Shown here piece after piece: positions 27,514 to 35,710 of a DNA stretch of 64,000 nt (position 1 is its first letter; each line of letters opens with the position of its first letter). The DNA is from MAG-121220-bin8 sp965655865 (lineage in GTDB: Bacteria > Bacteroidota > Bacteroidia > Flavobacteriales > Flavobacteriaceae). The notes below the pieces were generated by a model. It was not told the DNA's origin, did not search any database, and worked only from the letters and a program-made list of their open reading frames with translations. The stretch lies in assembly GCA_965655865.1 (NCBI GenBank), contig CBFHJJ010000003.1:95034-159033 (forward strand). Reading direction: 5' to 3'. Position numbers and translations under genes: made by a program.

Positions 27514-27553
27514 AAAAGCTCAAGAATAATGACCATAAAACTCTTGAACTTTT
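27514..27553. terminator. Convergent hairpin terminator after the helicase and the small minus-strand gene
   Basis: AAAAGCTCAAGA (27514-27525) and TCTTGAACTTTT (27542-27553) pair over 12 positions. The single C-A mismatch on the plus strand becomes a U-G pair on the minus strand. A second stem, TGTTGATT/AATCAACA, follows at 27560-27579. The pair sits between two convergent genes. Confidence 0.55.
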
Positions 27554-27622
27554 AATACATGTTGATTGGGAAATCAACAATGCGAATGTATAATTAAAAT
27601 TTGGAATAAAAGTATTTTTATT

Positions 27623-27754
27623 TTAAATAAAAAAATGCACAATTAATCCGCCAATTATTAACCCTTTTATAAAAGAAATCCAATAAGCCTGGTAATTTGA
27701 AAAACCCCAGCTTTTTAAAGTTCTTTCTACTTGCTTTTTATGCCAATTTATCAT
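27623..27754 (-). CDS. Small membrane protein of 43 residues, function unknown
   Basis: A short frame on the minus strand encodes 43 residues with an amphipathic, basic first half (MINWHKKQVERTLKSWGF) and one membrane helix at about 23-42 (YWISFIKGLIIGGLIVHFFI, close to the C-terminus). The shape, cytoplasmic charged head then a Gly-rich helix, and the lack of any competing gene in 27554-27785 support a real gene. I know no family for it. It lies 31 bases after the M16 peptidase gene on the same strand, so it may be co-transcribed. Confidence 0.6.
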   Translation of the reverse strand: MINWHKKQVERTLKSWGFSNYQAYWISFIKGLIIGGLIVHFFI

Positions 27755-27785
27755 TGTTTAAATAATTACAATCAAATATAGCTAT

Positions 27786-30509
27786 CTATTGAAAATCTCC
27801 TCCATTTACCACCGTCCATTGATCAAGTGATTTAAAATACTTCTTAATAACAGCATTTACTTTTTCTACTGTTAATGAACTAACCTGAGATTCAAGCGCA
27901 GCGTAAAAAGCCATATCTCTTTCAAAATAAAGGTTGTTATTAATCAATGATGACAACTCATTATCTTTAGCTCTGGAAACTGTCTGTCCTTGAACCCAAC
28001 CTTTTATGGCACTATCCAATTCTTCTTGAGTTATACCATCATTAATAAAACGTTCTAATTCTTCTTTAAAACCAACCTGAACCTTCTCAGCGTTCATAGG
28101 TGCATAAATAGCATAGATGATCAAAGCCGAGTTTTTATCATCTGGATCACTGTCAATACTAACCTGAGCACCCGCACCATAACTCACACCATCTTGCTGT
28201 CTTAAACGGGTAGCAACTCTTGAGTTCAAAAACCCACCGCCAAAAATAATTCCCGCTACTTGAAGTGCAGCATTATCCGTGCCAGTTTCAGTTGTTTTAG
28301 CAGATAACATACCTACTGTAAAAGCATTTTTCTTATCAGGAGTAATTATATTTTCATTAGCTGCAATATTTTGTTTAAATGGATTTGCAATTACTGAAAA
28401 TGGTTTGTCTGATTTAAAATCTGAAAAATTATTCTCAAAATAAGTTTTAATCATGTTAACATCCATACTTCCAATTGCTACTAAAGAAGCTTTATTCGAA
28501 ACGCCATAATACTCATCGTAAAAAGATTGTATACTCTCTACACTCACCTCCTTAATCATTGCTATCTGTTCATCAATATTAGGAATATAATTAGGATGAC
28601 CTTTAGAGTAAAACTGATTGATTTGTTGCATACGTTGAACCGCTACAAATTGAGGATCAGAAGCACTGCTTTCCAAGCCAGCCAAACGTTGTGTTTTAAT
28701 TTTATCCAATTCACTAAATTCAAATTTTGGATTTTTAAGCATGTCTGTCATAATTTCAAGAGCAGCAGGCAAATGTTCTTTAGTTGAAGAAACATTAGCA
28801 TAAACCCTACCATTACTTCCACTGAAACCAACAGACGAACTAATAGCACTCAACTCATCTTCAATGTCTTGACGTGATCTTGATTGCGTTCCTTTGTTAA
28901 GCAAATTTGCCACAAATCCAGCTGTCATTCCCTTATTCATATAGTCATTTACATTTCCCGATCTCATCACAAAAGATAAGTTTACTGTTTCACCACGATT
29001 CGCTTTACTTATAAATCCATATTCAATACCAGATTTTGGTAAAACTCCGCTATCCAAACGATTTTGAATATTATCATAGTTAACATCGAAATCTTCACCA
29101 ACGTCCATAGCCACTTTACCTTTGTAGTTTGCTACCATTTCAGCCAATCCCTCTGTGTGTAAAATCTCAATACGTTCTGGCTTATCTGTTGGAATAAAAT
29201 TTCCAATTGTACGGTTAGTAGGAATAAAATATTTTTGAACTGCTGCATTAACTTCCTCTACTGTTGTATTTTCAATGCGATCTCGGTGAATAAATGCCAA
29301 ACGCCAATCTCCTGCTCCGATAAATTCACTCATATAAGTTCCCATATATCCAGAATTTCTACTAAGTTGATCTAATTGCTTCATGATATTTGATCGAGCG
29401 CGCTTCAACTCGTCTAAAGTAATTGGGTCATCTTTTAAATCATCCAACACATTTAATAAAGTTTCCTCAGCATCAGACAGTGATTTGTCAGATGGAACAC
29501 TCACATTAAAATTAATGTAACCTGGTTCTTTGGTAAATGGATTCGATGCATATACACTAGAAGCCATTTGTGTTTCCACCAAAGCTTTATAAAGTCTTCC
29601 AGACGGCGCATCGTTTAAAACGTTTTGAGCCAATGTTAAAGCTGAATAATCTGCATCTGATCCTGCTGGAGAATGGTATAACGCCATCAACAATTGCAAA
29701 TCACCTACTCGATTTAATTCAACTCGTTTTTCACCATCTTGAGCTGGCTCAACAGTTGGTACTTCAGTTAACTTTATTGATGGATTCTTTAGGGGTCCAA
29801 AATATTTTCCAACCAACTCCAAGGTGCGTTTGTCATCAATCTTTCCTGTAATCATTAATACAGCATTGTCAGGTCGATAATATTTCTTATAGAATGCTTT
29901 CAAATTTGCAATTGGCACACGCTCGATGTCGGAACGGTTTCCAATTGTTGAATTTCCGTAATTATGCCACATATAAGCTGCACGTATTACTTTTTGAGAT
30001 AATGTTCTAGAGGGTGAATTTTCTCCGCTTTCAAATTCGTTACGTACCACACTAAATTCTGATTCAAGATCCTTCTTTGCTATATAAGAATTCATCATTC
30101 TATCAGACTCTAAACCTAACGCCCACTCCAAATTATCATCTGTCGCGTTGAATGTTTCATAATAATTGGTACGGTCATACCAAGTAGTTCCATTAGCACG
30201 TGCACCACGTTCTGTCAATTCATTAGGAATATCTTTGTGAGTTGGCGTCCCTTTAAAAACAAGGTGTTCTAACAAATGAGCCATACCTTTTTCACCATAT
30301 CCTTCATGTCGAGAGCCAACTAAATAAGTAATATTTACAGTGATGGTCTGCGAGGAATTGTCTGGAAATAAAAGTACTTTCAAACCATTATCTAATACAT
30401 ATTCCGTTATACCCTCAACAGAGGCTGTTTTTTTTATTTGAGCTGTACTTAATTGAGTTACTGCAAGAAATAAAAGCGATAGAATTGAAGATTTAAAAAA
30501 TAATTTCAT
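27786..30509 (-). CDS. M16 (insulinase-type) zinc metallopeptidase, exported
   Basis: The 907-residue protein has a signal peptide (cleavage near 23, STAQ) and two tandem M16 modules. The first carries the inverted zinc motif HLLEH (78-82) in GMAHLLEHLVFKGTPTHKD and the downstream glutamate region ESEFSVVRNEFESGENSPSR. The second (from about 480) lacks HxxEH and is the usual inactive half with an R/Y substrate-binding pair. It probably cleaves peptides in the periplasm. Unlike its neighbours, which use AGA for arginine, it has at least twenty CGN arginine codons and a higher GC content, suggesting recent acquisition. Confidence 0.93.
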   Translation of the reverse strand: MKLFFKSSILSLLFLAVTQLSTAQIKKTASVEGITEYVLDNGLKVLLFPDNSSQTITVNITYLVGSRHEGYGEKGMAHLLEHLVFKGTPTHKDIPNELTERGARANGTTWYDRTNYYETFNATDDNLEWALGLESDRMMNSYIAKKDLESEFSVVRNEFESGENSPSRTLSQKVIRAAYMWHNYGNSTIGNRSDIERVPIANLKAFYKKYYRPDNAVLMITGKIDDKRTLELVGKYFGPLKNPSIKLTEVPTVEPAQDGEKRVELNRVGDLQLLMALYHSPAGSDADYSALTLAQNVLNDAPSGRLYKALVETQMASSVYASNPFTKEPGYINFNVSVPSDKSLSDAEETLLNVLDDLKDDPITLDELKRARSNIMKQLDQLSRNSGYMGTYMSEFIGAGDWRLAFIHRDRIENTTVEEVNAAVQKYFIPTNRTIGNFIPTDKPERIEILHTEGLAEMVANYKGKVAMDVGEDFDVNYDNIQNRLDSGVLPKSGIEYGFISKANRGETVNLSFVMRSGNVNDYMNKGMTAGFVANLLNKGTQSRSRQDIEDELSAISSSVGFSGSNGRVYANVSSTKEHLPAALEIMTDMLKNPKFEFSELDKIKTQRLAGLESSASDPQFVAVQRMQQINQFYSKGHPNYIPNIDEQIAMIKEVSVESIQSFYDEYYGVSNKASLVAIGSMDVNMIKTYFENNFSDFKSDKPFSVIANPFKQNIAANENIITPDKKNAFTVGMLSAKTTETGTDNAALQVAGIIFGGGFLNSRVATRLRQQDGVSYGAGAQVSIDSDPDDKNSALIIYAIYAPMNAEKVQVGFKEELERFINDGITQEELDSAIKGWVQGQTVSRAKDNELSSLINNNLYFERDMAFYAALESQVSSLTVEKVNAVIKKYFKSLDQWTVVNGGDFQ

Positions 30510-30568
30510 AATAAATTTTGAGTATTAATTTAGAATATTAAATATATAATAATTTAAACATTAATCTA

Positions 30569-30590
30569 AAACTGCTATTGTAAGCAGTTT
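30569..30590 (-). terminator. Terminator of the tRNA cluster
   Basis: On the minus strand AAACTGCT-TACAAT-AGCAGTTTT forms an eight-pair stem ending in T residues, 34 bases after the last tRNA. It separates the tRNA unit from the M16 gene, whose start is 59 bases further on. Confidence 0.6.
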
Positions 30591-30624
30591 GTTTAAAGAA
30601 TTTTATTTTAATGAATTTTTGAAG

Positions 30625-30696
30625 AGCCAATGACGAGATTTGAACTCGTGACCTCTTCCTTACCAAGGAAACGCTCTACCCCTGAGCTACACCGGC
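30625..30696 (-). tRNA. tRNA-Thr (GGT)
   Basis: Acceptor GCCGGTG with CATTGGC (two G-U pairs), anticodon loop TTGGTAA (GGT), T arm with GTTCAAATC. CCA is not encoded. Last of four tandem tRNAs. Confidence 0.96.
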
Positions 30697-30706
30697 AGAA
30701 AATTTG

Positions 30707-30779
30707 AGCGAGAGACCGGGTTCGAACCGGCGACATTCAGCTTGGAAGGCTGACGCTCTACCAACTGAGCTACTCTCGC
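30707..30779 (-). tRNA. tRNA-Gly (TCC)
   Basis: Acceptor GCGAGAG with CTCTCGC, anticodon stem TCAGC/GCTGA with loop CTTCCAA (TCC), T arm CCGG-TTCGAAC-CCGG. CCA is not encoded. Confidence 0.97.
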
Positions 30780-30791
30780 TTAAATAATTAG

Positions 30792-30873
30792 TGGGGAGAG
30801 CAGGATTCGAACCTGCGAAGTTAAAAACAGCAGATTTACAGTCTGCCCTCGTTGGCCGCTTGAGTATCTCCCC
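30792..30873 (-). tRNA. tRNA-Tyr (GTA)
   Basis: An 82-base class II tRNA with a long variable arm. Acceptor GGGGAGA with TCTCCCC, anticodon stem GCAGA/TCTGC with loop CTGTAAA (GTA). Confidence 0.97.
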
Positions 30874-30892
30874 AATATTTTAAAGAACTAAG

Positions 30893-30966
30893 AGCCGATG
30901 GAGGGACTCGAACCCACGACCTGCTGATTACAAATCAGCTGCTCTAGCCAGCTGAGCTACATCGGC
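30893..30966 (-). tRNA. tRNA-Thr (TGT)
   Basis: Acceptor GCCGATG with CATCGGC, anticodon stem GCTGA/TCAGC with loop TTTGTAA (TGT), T arm GTGGG-TTCGAGT-CCCTC. First of four tandem tRNAs, 19 bases after the promoter box. Confidence 0.97.
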
Positions 30967-30985
30967 TTTTCCATTTAATGGATCG

Positions 30986-31017
30986 CAAATGTATTGATTT
31001 ATTTTTTTTGAATCAAA
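30986..31017 (-). promoter_or_regulatory. Consensus Bacteroidota promoter of the tRNA cluster
   Basis: On the minus strand TTTG (31014-31017), exactly 20 bases, then TACATTTG (30986-30993): a perfect match to the known primary-sigma promoter of this phylum. It is the best promoter in the window and supports the taxonomic assignment. Confidence 0.75.
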
Positions 31018-31052
31018 AGAAAAATACTAATTTTTAAAAAAAAATAAAATGA

Positions 31053-31934
31053 TTACTTTTTTCTTTCTCTTGGATGATTTTTCTTGTAATCATTTATAAT
31101 TTTTGGAAGCTTAATTTTAGTATAAATTTGAGTAGATGCAAGGCTTGAATGCCCCATTATTTCTTTTATACTATTTATATCAGCACCATTATTTAACATA
31201 TGAGTTGCAAAGGAATGCCTTAAGACATGTGGACTAGTTTTCACTTTTGTCGAAACTTTTGAAAAATATTTTTTCACAACTCGATAAACCAAAGAAGGGC
31301 CAATCGATTTTCCTTTATTTGTTATAAAAAGATATGAACTACTTGAACTAACATCCTTGCGAAGACTTAAATAATCTTTTATTCGTTTATTTAAATTGCC
31401 AAGTACTGGCACTAACCTTTCTTTATTTCTTTTACCCAATACTTTAATTAAATTCTCACTTAAAAAAACATCATTTAATTTGATGTTTATAAGTTCGTCT
31501 CTTCTTATACCTGTAGAGTATAGAGTATCTACAATTAATAAATTTCTTTTTCCTTCAAAGTCATTACTAAAAACATCAATAACTTTAAAAATTTCATCCT
31601 CAGAAAATGGAATTATTAACTTTTTTTGAACTTTTAATCTTTTATGATTTTTAAGAGGAGAAACTTTATTCACTTGAGTTTTAAGTAAAAAATCATAGTA
31701 TTTATTTAAAGAGGATATTTTTCGATTAATAGTTGAGGGAGAAAGATTTTTTTCGGAAAGGTTAATAATCCAATCCCTTATAATTGGATAGGTTACTTTT
31801 GAAATATTACTTATTTCATAATGATCTAAGCAGAACAATTTAAATGTTTCAATATCTTTTCTATATGCAACAACAGTATTATTTGAGAATTTTTTCTCTT
31901 TAGACAAGTAATCAAAAAAATTTGGTAAATACAT
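31053..31934 (-). CDS. xerC: Tyrosine recombinase (XerC/XerD type)
   Basis: The 293-residue protein has an N-terminal SAM-like core-binding domain (1-95) and a catalytic domain with R144 (TGIRRDE), K168, H236 and R239 (HVLRHSF), H262 (MGHSSLA) and nucleophile Y271 (TQIYTK). The length fits the Xer chromosome-dimer-resolution recombinases rather than phage integrases. The rpsU neighbourhood also supports a housekeeping role. XerC versus XerD cannot be settled here. It follows rpsU by 51 bases. Confidence 0.85.
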   Translation of the reverse strand: MYLPNFFDYLSKEKKFSNNTVVAYRKDIETFKLFCLDHYEISNISKVTYPIIRDWIINLSEKNLSPSTINRKISSLNKYYDFLLKTQVNKVSPLKNHKRLKVQKKLIIPFSEDEIFKVIDVFSNDFEGKRNLLIVDTLYSTGIRRDELINIKLNDVFLSENLIKVLGKRNKERLVPVLGNLNKRIKDYLSLRKDVSSSSSYLFITNKGKSIGPSLVYRVVKKYFSKVSTKVKTSPHVLRHSFATHMLNNGADINSIKEIMGHSSLASTQIYTKIKLPKIINDYKKNHPRERKK

Positions 31935-31985
31935 CTAGCCTACTTAACGTAAAGTTAGGCAATTAAAGCAAAAAAGATGGAAAGA

Positions 31986-32180
31986 TTAAATATTTTCAAG
32001 ATCTCTTAAACCCTGAACATATGAGGCTTTTTTGATCTTGTCTCTATTTCTTACTGAAGGTTTGATAAAAGCTTGTCTAGATCTTAAACTTTTCATAGCT
32101 CCTGTTCTATCGAATTTACGTTTAAATCTCTTTAAAGCTCTATCGATATTTTCACCTTCTTTTACTGGAATAATTAACAT
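31986..32180 (-). CDS. rpsU: 30S ribosomal protein S21
   Basis: The 64-residue basic protein begins MLIIPVKEGENIDRALKRFKRKFDRTGAMKSLRSR, the S21 signature. In Bacteroidota S21 has been tied to anti-Shine-Dalgarno masking on the 30S subunit, which fits the near absence of Shine-Dalgarno sites in this window. A promoter is visible 19 bases upstream. Confidence 0.97.
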   Translation of the reverse strand: MLIIPVKEGENIDRALKRFKRKFDRTGAMKSLRSRQAFIKPSVRNRDKIKKASYVQGLRDLENI

Positions 32181-32199
32181 ATATCTTTTTAATAGGCAG

Positions 32200-32232
32200 C
32201 AAATATAAAAACATTTTTTATTTACTGGGAAA
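32200..32232 (-). promoter_or_regulatory. Putative rpsU promoter
   Basis: On the minus strand TTTC (32229-32232), 21 bases, then TATATTTG (32200-32207): one mismatch to consensus. The -7 box ends 19 bases before the rpsU ATG. Confidence 0.5.
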
Positions 32233-33372
32233 TTATTTTAAAATATTTCTGGATATGACTAATTTTTGAATTTCTGTTGTTCCTTCTCCAATTGTACATA
32301 GTTTAGAATCTCTGTAAAATTTTTCGGCAGGAAATTCTTTAATATAGCCATATCCACCATGGATTTGTACAGACTCATTAGCTACCCTGACACAAACTTC
32401 AGATGCATACATTTTACACATAGCACTTAATTTTGTCATCGGTCTATTATTGTTTTTTTCATGTGAAGCCTTGTGTATTAATAGTTCAGAAGCCTCAATT
32501 TCCGTGGCCATTTCAGCCAATTTAAATGAAATTCCCTGAAAAGAACTGATAGGTTTTCCAAATTGCACACGTTCTTTAGAGTATTTTAGTGCTGCATTAA
32601 AAGCACCTTTCGCAATTCCAAGAGAAAGTGCTGCAATTGATATCCTTCCGCCATCTAAGATTTTCATTGATTGAATAAACCCTTCTCCAACTTCTCCTAA
32701 TCTATTCTCATCACTAATAATACAATTGTCAAATATCATCTCTGCAGTTTCAGAAGCTCTCATACCAAGCTTATTTTCTTTTTTTCCAGAGCCAAATCCT
32801 TTTGTTCCTCTTTCAATAACAAAAGCTGTAGCGTTTCTTTTTTGACCCTTTTCTCCAGTTCTAAAAATTGCAACTGCAATATCTCCTGAGATTCCGTGAG
32901 TAATAAAGTTTTTTGTCCCATTTAAAACCCAATTTTTACCATCTTTAACTGCTGTTGAAGACATGCCGCTGGCATCTGAACCTGAATTATTTTCTGTCAA
33001 ACCCCAAGCACCAAGGTGGAATCCTGAAGCTAACTTAGGGATCCATTTCTTTTTTTGCACATCAGTTCCAAAGAGGAGGATGTGATTTGTACATAATGAA
33101 TTATGAGCAGCAACTGAGAGTCCAATCGACGGATCAACTTTAGAAATTTCTTCGATTATAGAAACATATTCGTGATAACCAAGACCAGAGCCTCCAAGTG
33201 ATTCAGGAACGAGTATACCCATGAAGCCAAACTCTCCCGCTTGTTTAAATAAATGTTTTGGAAAATATTGAGACTCATCCCATTCCATTACATTAGGTTT
33301 GATAAATTTGTTTGCAAAAGATTTAGCGGACTCAGCTACTAAACTATTATTTGGGCCTAAATTAAAATCCAT
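32233..33372 (-). CDS. Acyl-CoA dehydrogenase
   Basis: The 379-residue flavoenzyme has the N-terminal helical domain, the middle beta domain signature LGAWGLTENNSGSDASGM (near 125-142) and the C-terminal QIHGGYGYIKEFPAEKFYRDSKLCTIGEGTTEIQ. It shows the catalytic glutamate (GEGTTEIQ region) of short/medium-chain enzymes. It oxidises acyl-CoA thioesters and passes electrons to electron-transfer flavoprotein. The chain-length specificity cannot be told. It is separated from rpsU by 52 bases. Confidence 0.95.
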   Translation of the reverse strand: MDFNLGPNNSLVAESAKSFANKFIKPNVMEWDESQYFPKHLFKQAGEFGFMGILVPESLGGSGLGYHEYVSIIEEISKVDPSIGLSVAAHNSLCTNHILLFGTDVQKKKWIPKLASGFHLGAWGLTENNSGSDASGMSSTAVKDGKNWVLNGTKNFITHGISGDIAVAIFRTGEKGQKRNATAFVIERGTKGFGSGKKENKLGMRASETAEMIFDNCIISDENRLGEVGEGFIQSMKILDGGRISIAALSLGIAKGAFNAALKYSKERVQFGKPISSFQGISFKLAEMATEIEASELLIHKASHEKNNNRPMTKLSAMCKMYASEVCVRVANESVQIHGGYGYIKEFPAEKFYRDSKLCTIGEGTTEIQKLVISRNILK

Positions 33373-33455
33373 AAGTTATTTGAAATATTCTAATAACACA
33401 TTAACAAAATTAATGCCAAAATTAAGCTAATTTATGATTATAGCACAAATAAAAT

Positions 33456-34988
33456 CTACTGTTTAATAACTTTCAAATATTTATTAAGTTGTTCCTTAAC
33501 AACAGGGAATAAAAAGTATAGTCCGATCATATTTGGGAATACCATAGCAAAAATCATTGCATCAGAAAATGCCCATATTGAGTTCATACTTGCAGCTGCA
33601 CCAATAATTATAAATAAACAAAAAAGTAATTTATAAGTTAAATCAGCTGCTTTTCCTCTCCCAAATAGAAATTTCCAGGACTGTAAGCCGTAATATGACC
33701 AAGAAATCATTGTTGAAACAGCAAATAGTACTACCGCAATTGTCAAGAACACATCAGAAAACGGAATGTATTCTGCAAAGGCTTGGGATGTTATTCCTGC
33801 GCCTTCAAATGGAACACCGTCAATCATTACGGTTCCTAAACCATCTCCGCCATACTCAAAGTATCCACCAAAGTTGAATATTATTATAACTAAAGCAGTC
33901 ATTGTACAAATAACCACAGTATCAATAAAAGGCTCTAAAAGTGCTACTAATCCTTCACTAGCTGAATACTTTGTCTTAACAGCCGAGTGTGCTATTGAAG
34001 CGGAACCTGCTCCTGCCTCATTCGAAAATGCAGCTCTTTTAAAACCAACCATAAGAACTCCAATAACTCCACCTACTCCCATAGCTGTCGGATTAAAAGC
34101 CTCTGAAATAATCAAGCTAATTGCATCATCAATAAAAGTGAAATTTGATAATATAATGTATAAACAAGCAAATAAATAAAGAAGTGCCATAAACGGTACT
34201 ACTTTTTCAGTAACTGAGGCTATTCTTTTAATACCACCGATTATTATCACACCAACAACAATTGCTAAAATCACTCCAATGACAGCTCCAGCGCTTGTAC
34301 TTTCAAAACCTAACAACTGTTTAACCACGATAGTTGCCTGGTTAGACTGAGCGGCATTTCCGCCACCAAAAGATCCTCCGATACAACATATTGCAAAAAT
34401 AACAGCCGCGATTTTACCTAAATTTTCGAAACCTTTTTCCTTAAGTCCTTTTGTTAAATAATACATTGGTCCTCCGTACACTGTCCCATCCTCTCCAACA
34501 TCTCTGTATTGAACACCTAAAGTACATTCAACAAATTTTGTTGACATTCCCAGCAAACCACATATAATCATCCAGAAAGTTGCTCCTGGACCACCAAGCG
34601 CAATAGCTAAAGCTACTCCAGCTATATTTCCATTTCCAACAGTTCCAGAAACTGCTGTTGCTAATGCTTGAAAATGAGATACTTCTCCGTCACCAGATTG
34701 ATCTGATTCACTTTTATCATGGTCATCGTATTTGCCTCTGACAACATTAATTGCAGTAAAAAAATACTTGATATTTGGAAATCCAAAATATAAAGTAAAA
34801 AATAATGCACTACCTACAAGTAAAAATATTACAAAAGGATATCCTCCAACTTGAAAGAAAACAACTTCACTAAAAAAATCAGAAATTGGAGCAAATGCCT
34901 CATCTATTTTTTGATCAAGACCTTTTTCCTGTGAAAAAGAAAGTGAAGTGGATAAAATTAGCAAAAGCGATAAATATATTTTTTTCAT
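33456..34988 (-). CDS. Alanine/glycine:cation symporter (AGCS family)
   Basis: The 510-residue transporter has an N-terminal signal-like segment (KKIYLSLLLILSTSLSFSQ), then about eleven membrane helices. Family motifs: the GGPGATFWMIICGLLGMSTKF region near 130-150, and SNEAGAGSASIAHSA near 320. It most likely imports alanine or glycine with sodium. The extra N-terminal segment, absent from many bacterial AGCS proteins, is common in Bacteroidota. Confidence 0.93.
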   Translation of the reverse strand: MKKIYLSLLLILSTSLSFSQEKGLDQKIDEAFAPISDFFSEVVFFQVGGYPFVIFLLVGSALFFTLYFGFPNIKYFFTAINVVRGKYDDHDKSESDQSGDGEVSHFQALATAVSGTVGNGNIAGVALAIALGGPGATFWMIICGLLGMSTKFVECTLGVQYRDVGEDGTVYGGPMYYLTKGLKEKGFENLGKIAAVIFAICCIGGSFGGGNAAQSNQATIVVKQLLGFESTSAGAVIGVILAIVVGVIIIGGIKRIASVTEKVVPFMALLYLFACLYIILSNFTFIDDAISLIISEAFNPTAMGVGGVIGVLMVGFKRAAFSNEAGAGSASIAHSAVKTKYSASEGLVALLEPFIDTVVICTMTALVIIIFNFGGYFEYGGDGLGTVMIDGVPFEGAGITSQAFAEYIPFSDVFLTIAVVLFAVSTMISWSYYGLQSWKFLFGRGKAADLTYKLLFCLFIIIGAAASMNSIWAFSDAMIFAMVFPNMIGLYFLFPVVKEQLNKYLKVIKQ

Positions 34989-35057
34989 TTGTTTTTAATT
35001 AAGTGTGAGAATAATTAACAAGATGCAAATAATAAATAATAATTCAAATATTTTTTA

Positions 35058-35279
35058 TTACAAATCAAAAACTGAAGATCTTTTAGCTGAGATTAAATCT
35101 TTTATTCTTAACCAAAAAGCTAAAATGAGGTAGAAAAAAAAACCAAATCCAAGTGAGAAAAAACTACTGTAGATAAAAAAAATTCTGACATTTTTTTTCT
35201 TCATACCCAACCAATCAGCTAATCTTGAACAAACTGAATAACCGTGTCTTTCAAAAAAATACCTTAAACGCAACATCAT
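35058..35279 (-). CDS. PspC-domain small membrane protein
   Basis: Seventy-three residues from the chosen start (ATG 35277-35279), which forms an ATGA overlap with the rhodanese stop codon. A longer version starting at 35300 would overlap more and adds no conserved sequence. The pattern RLADWLGMKKKNVRIFFIYSS followed by a membrane helix (about 38-60) resembles the PspC domain. Such proteins are linked to envelope-stress responses in other bacteria; no phage-shock operon is near. Coupled translation with the rhodanese gene is likely. Confidence 0.75.
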   Translation of the reverse strand: MMLRLRYFFERHGYSVCSRLADWLGMKKKNVRIFFIYSSFFSLGFGFFFYLILAFWLRIKDLISAKRSSVFDL

Positions 35280-35581
35280 TTTGAAATTTCTCCTTTCCAA
35301 TTTGCAATACCGCCAATAAGATTATAAACATCTTTAAAGCCTAATTGACCCATTATCTGACAGGCTTGTGCACTTCTCGCCCCTGATTTACAATATAGGT
35401 AATAACTATTTTCTTTATTGTATGATTGAATTTTGGACATAAATGTATTTGCATCGTATATGTTTAAATTAGTAGCATTAGCAATGTAACCTTCACTAAA
35501 TTCTTCTGGCGTCCTTACATCGAGAATAATATTATTTGTCTCAACAGATTCACTTGCCCATTTTATTTGATCTAAATCCAT
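35276..35581 (-). CDS. Rhodanese-like sulfurtransferase domain protein
   Basis: The 101-residue single rhodanese domain has the ILDVRTPEEFSEGYI motif and the active-site loop CKSGARS (cysteine near residue 71). It may carry persulfide sulfur; cytoplasmic, as no signal peptide is present. It overlaps the PspC gene start by four bases and is divergent from the trp leader region. Confidence 0.9.
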   Translation of the reverse strand: MDLDQIKWASESVETNNIILDVRTPEEFSEGYIANATNLNIYDANTFMSKIQSYNKENSYYLYCKSGARSAQACQIMGQLGFKDVYNLIGGIANWKGEISK

Positions 35582-35617
35582 TATTATATTTAATTTAAAA
35601 AATAAAATTATTAAATA

Positions 35618-35652
35618 TTTGTTGTTATGTATAATTTTCGTTTATATATTTG
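35618..35652 (+). promoter_or_regulatory. trp operon promoter
   Basis: The -7 box TATATTTG (35645-35652) fits TAnnTTTG exactly. Upstream are TTTG at 35618-35621 (23-base spacer) and TTG at 35622-35624 (20-base spacer). The box ends four bases before the leader-peptide ATG, so the transcript may be leaderless or nearly so. Confidence 0.55.
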
Positions 35653-35656
35653 ATAT

Positions 35657-35710
35657 ATGTTTAAAAAATTATCACATACTAATTGGTGGCGTTTACTTAA
35701 TTTCAATTAA
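35657..35710 (+). CDS. trpL: Putative trp leader peptide (tandem Trp codons)
   Basis: A 17-codon frame, MFKKLSHTNWWRLLNFN, has two adjacent TGG codons (35684-35689) and ends 31 bases before an intrinsic terminator that precedes trpE. This is the classical arrangement of ribosome-mediated trp attenuation. Stalling at the Trp codons would leave 35711-35727 free; reaching the stop codon would cover it. Two tandem Trp codons by chance in so short a frame exactly here are improbable. It is too short for ordinary gene finders. Confidence 0.75.
   Translation: MFKKLSHTNWWRLLNFN

Noticed and set aside
31053..31934. Tyrosine recombinase as sign of an integrated element
   Set aside because: Length, XerC/D-type motifs and the rpsU neighbourhood indicate a housekeeping Xer protein. 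I found no attachment-site repeats at the nearby tRNA genes.
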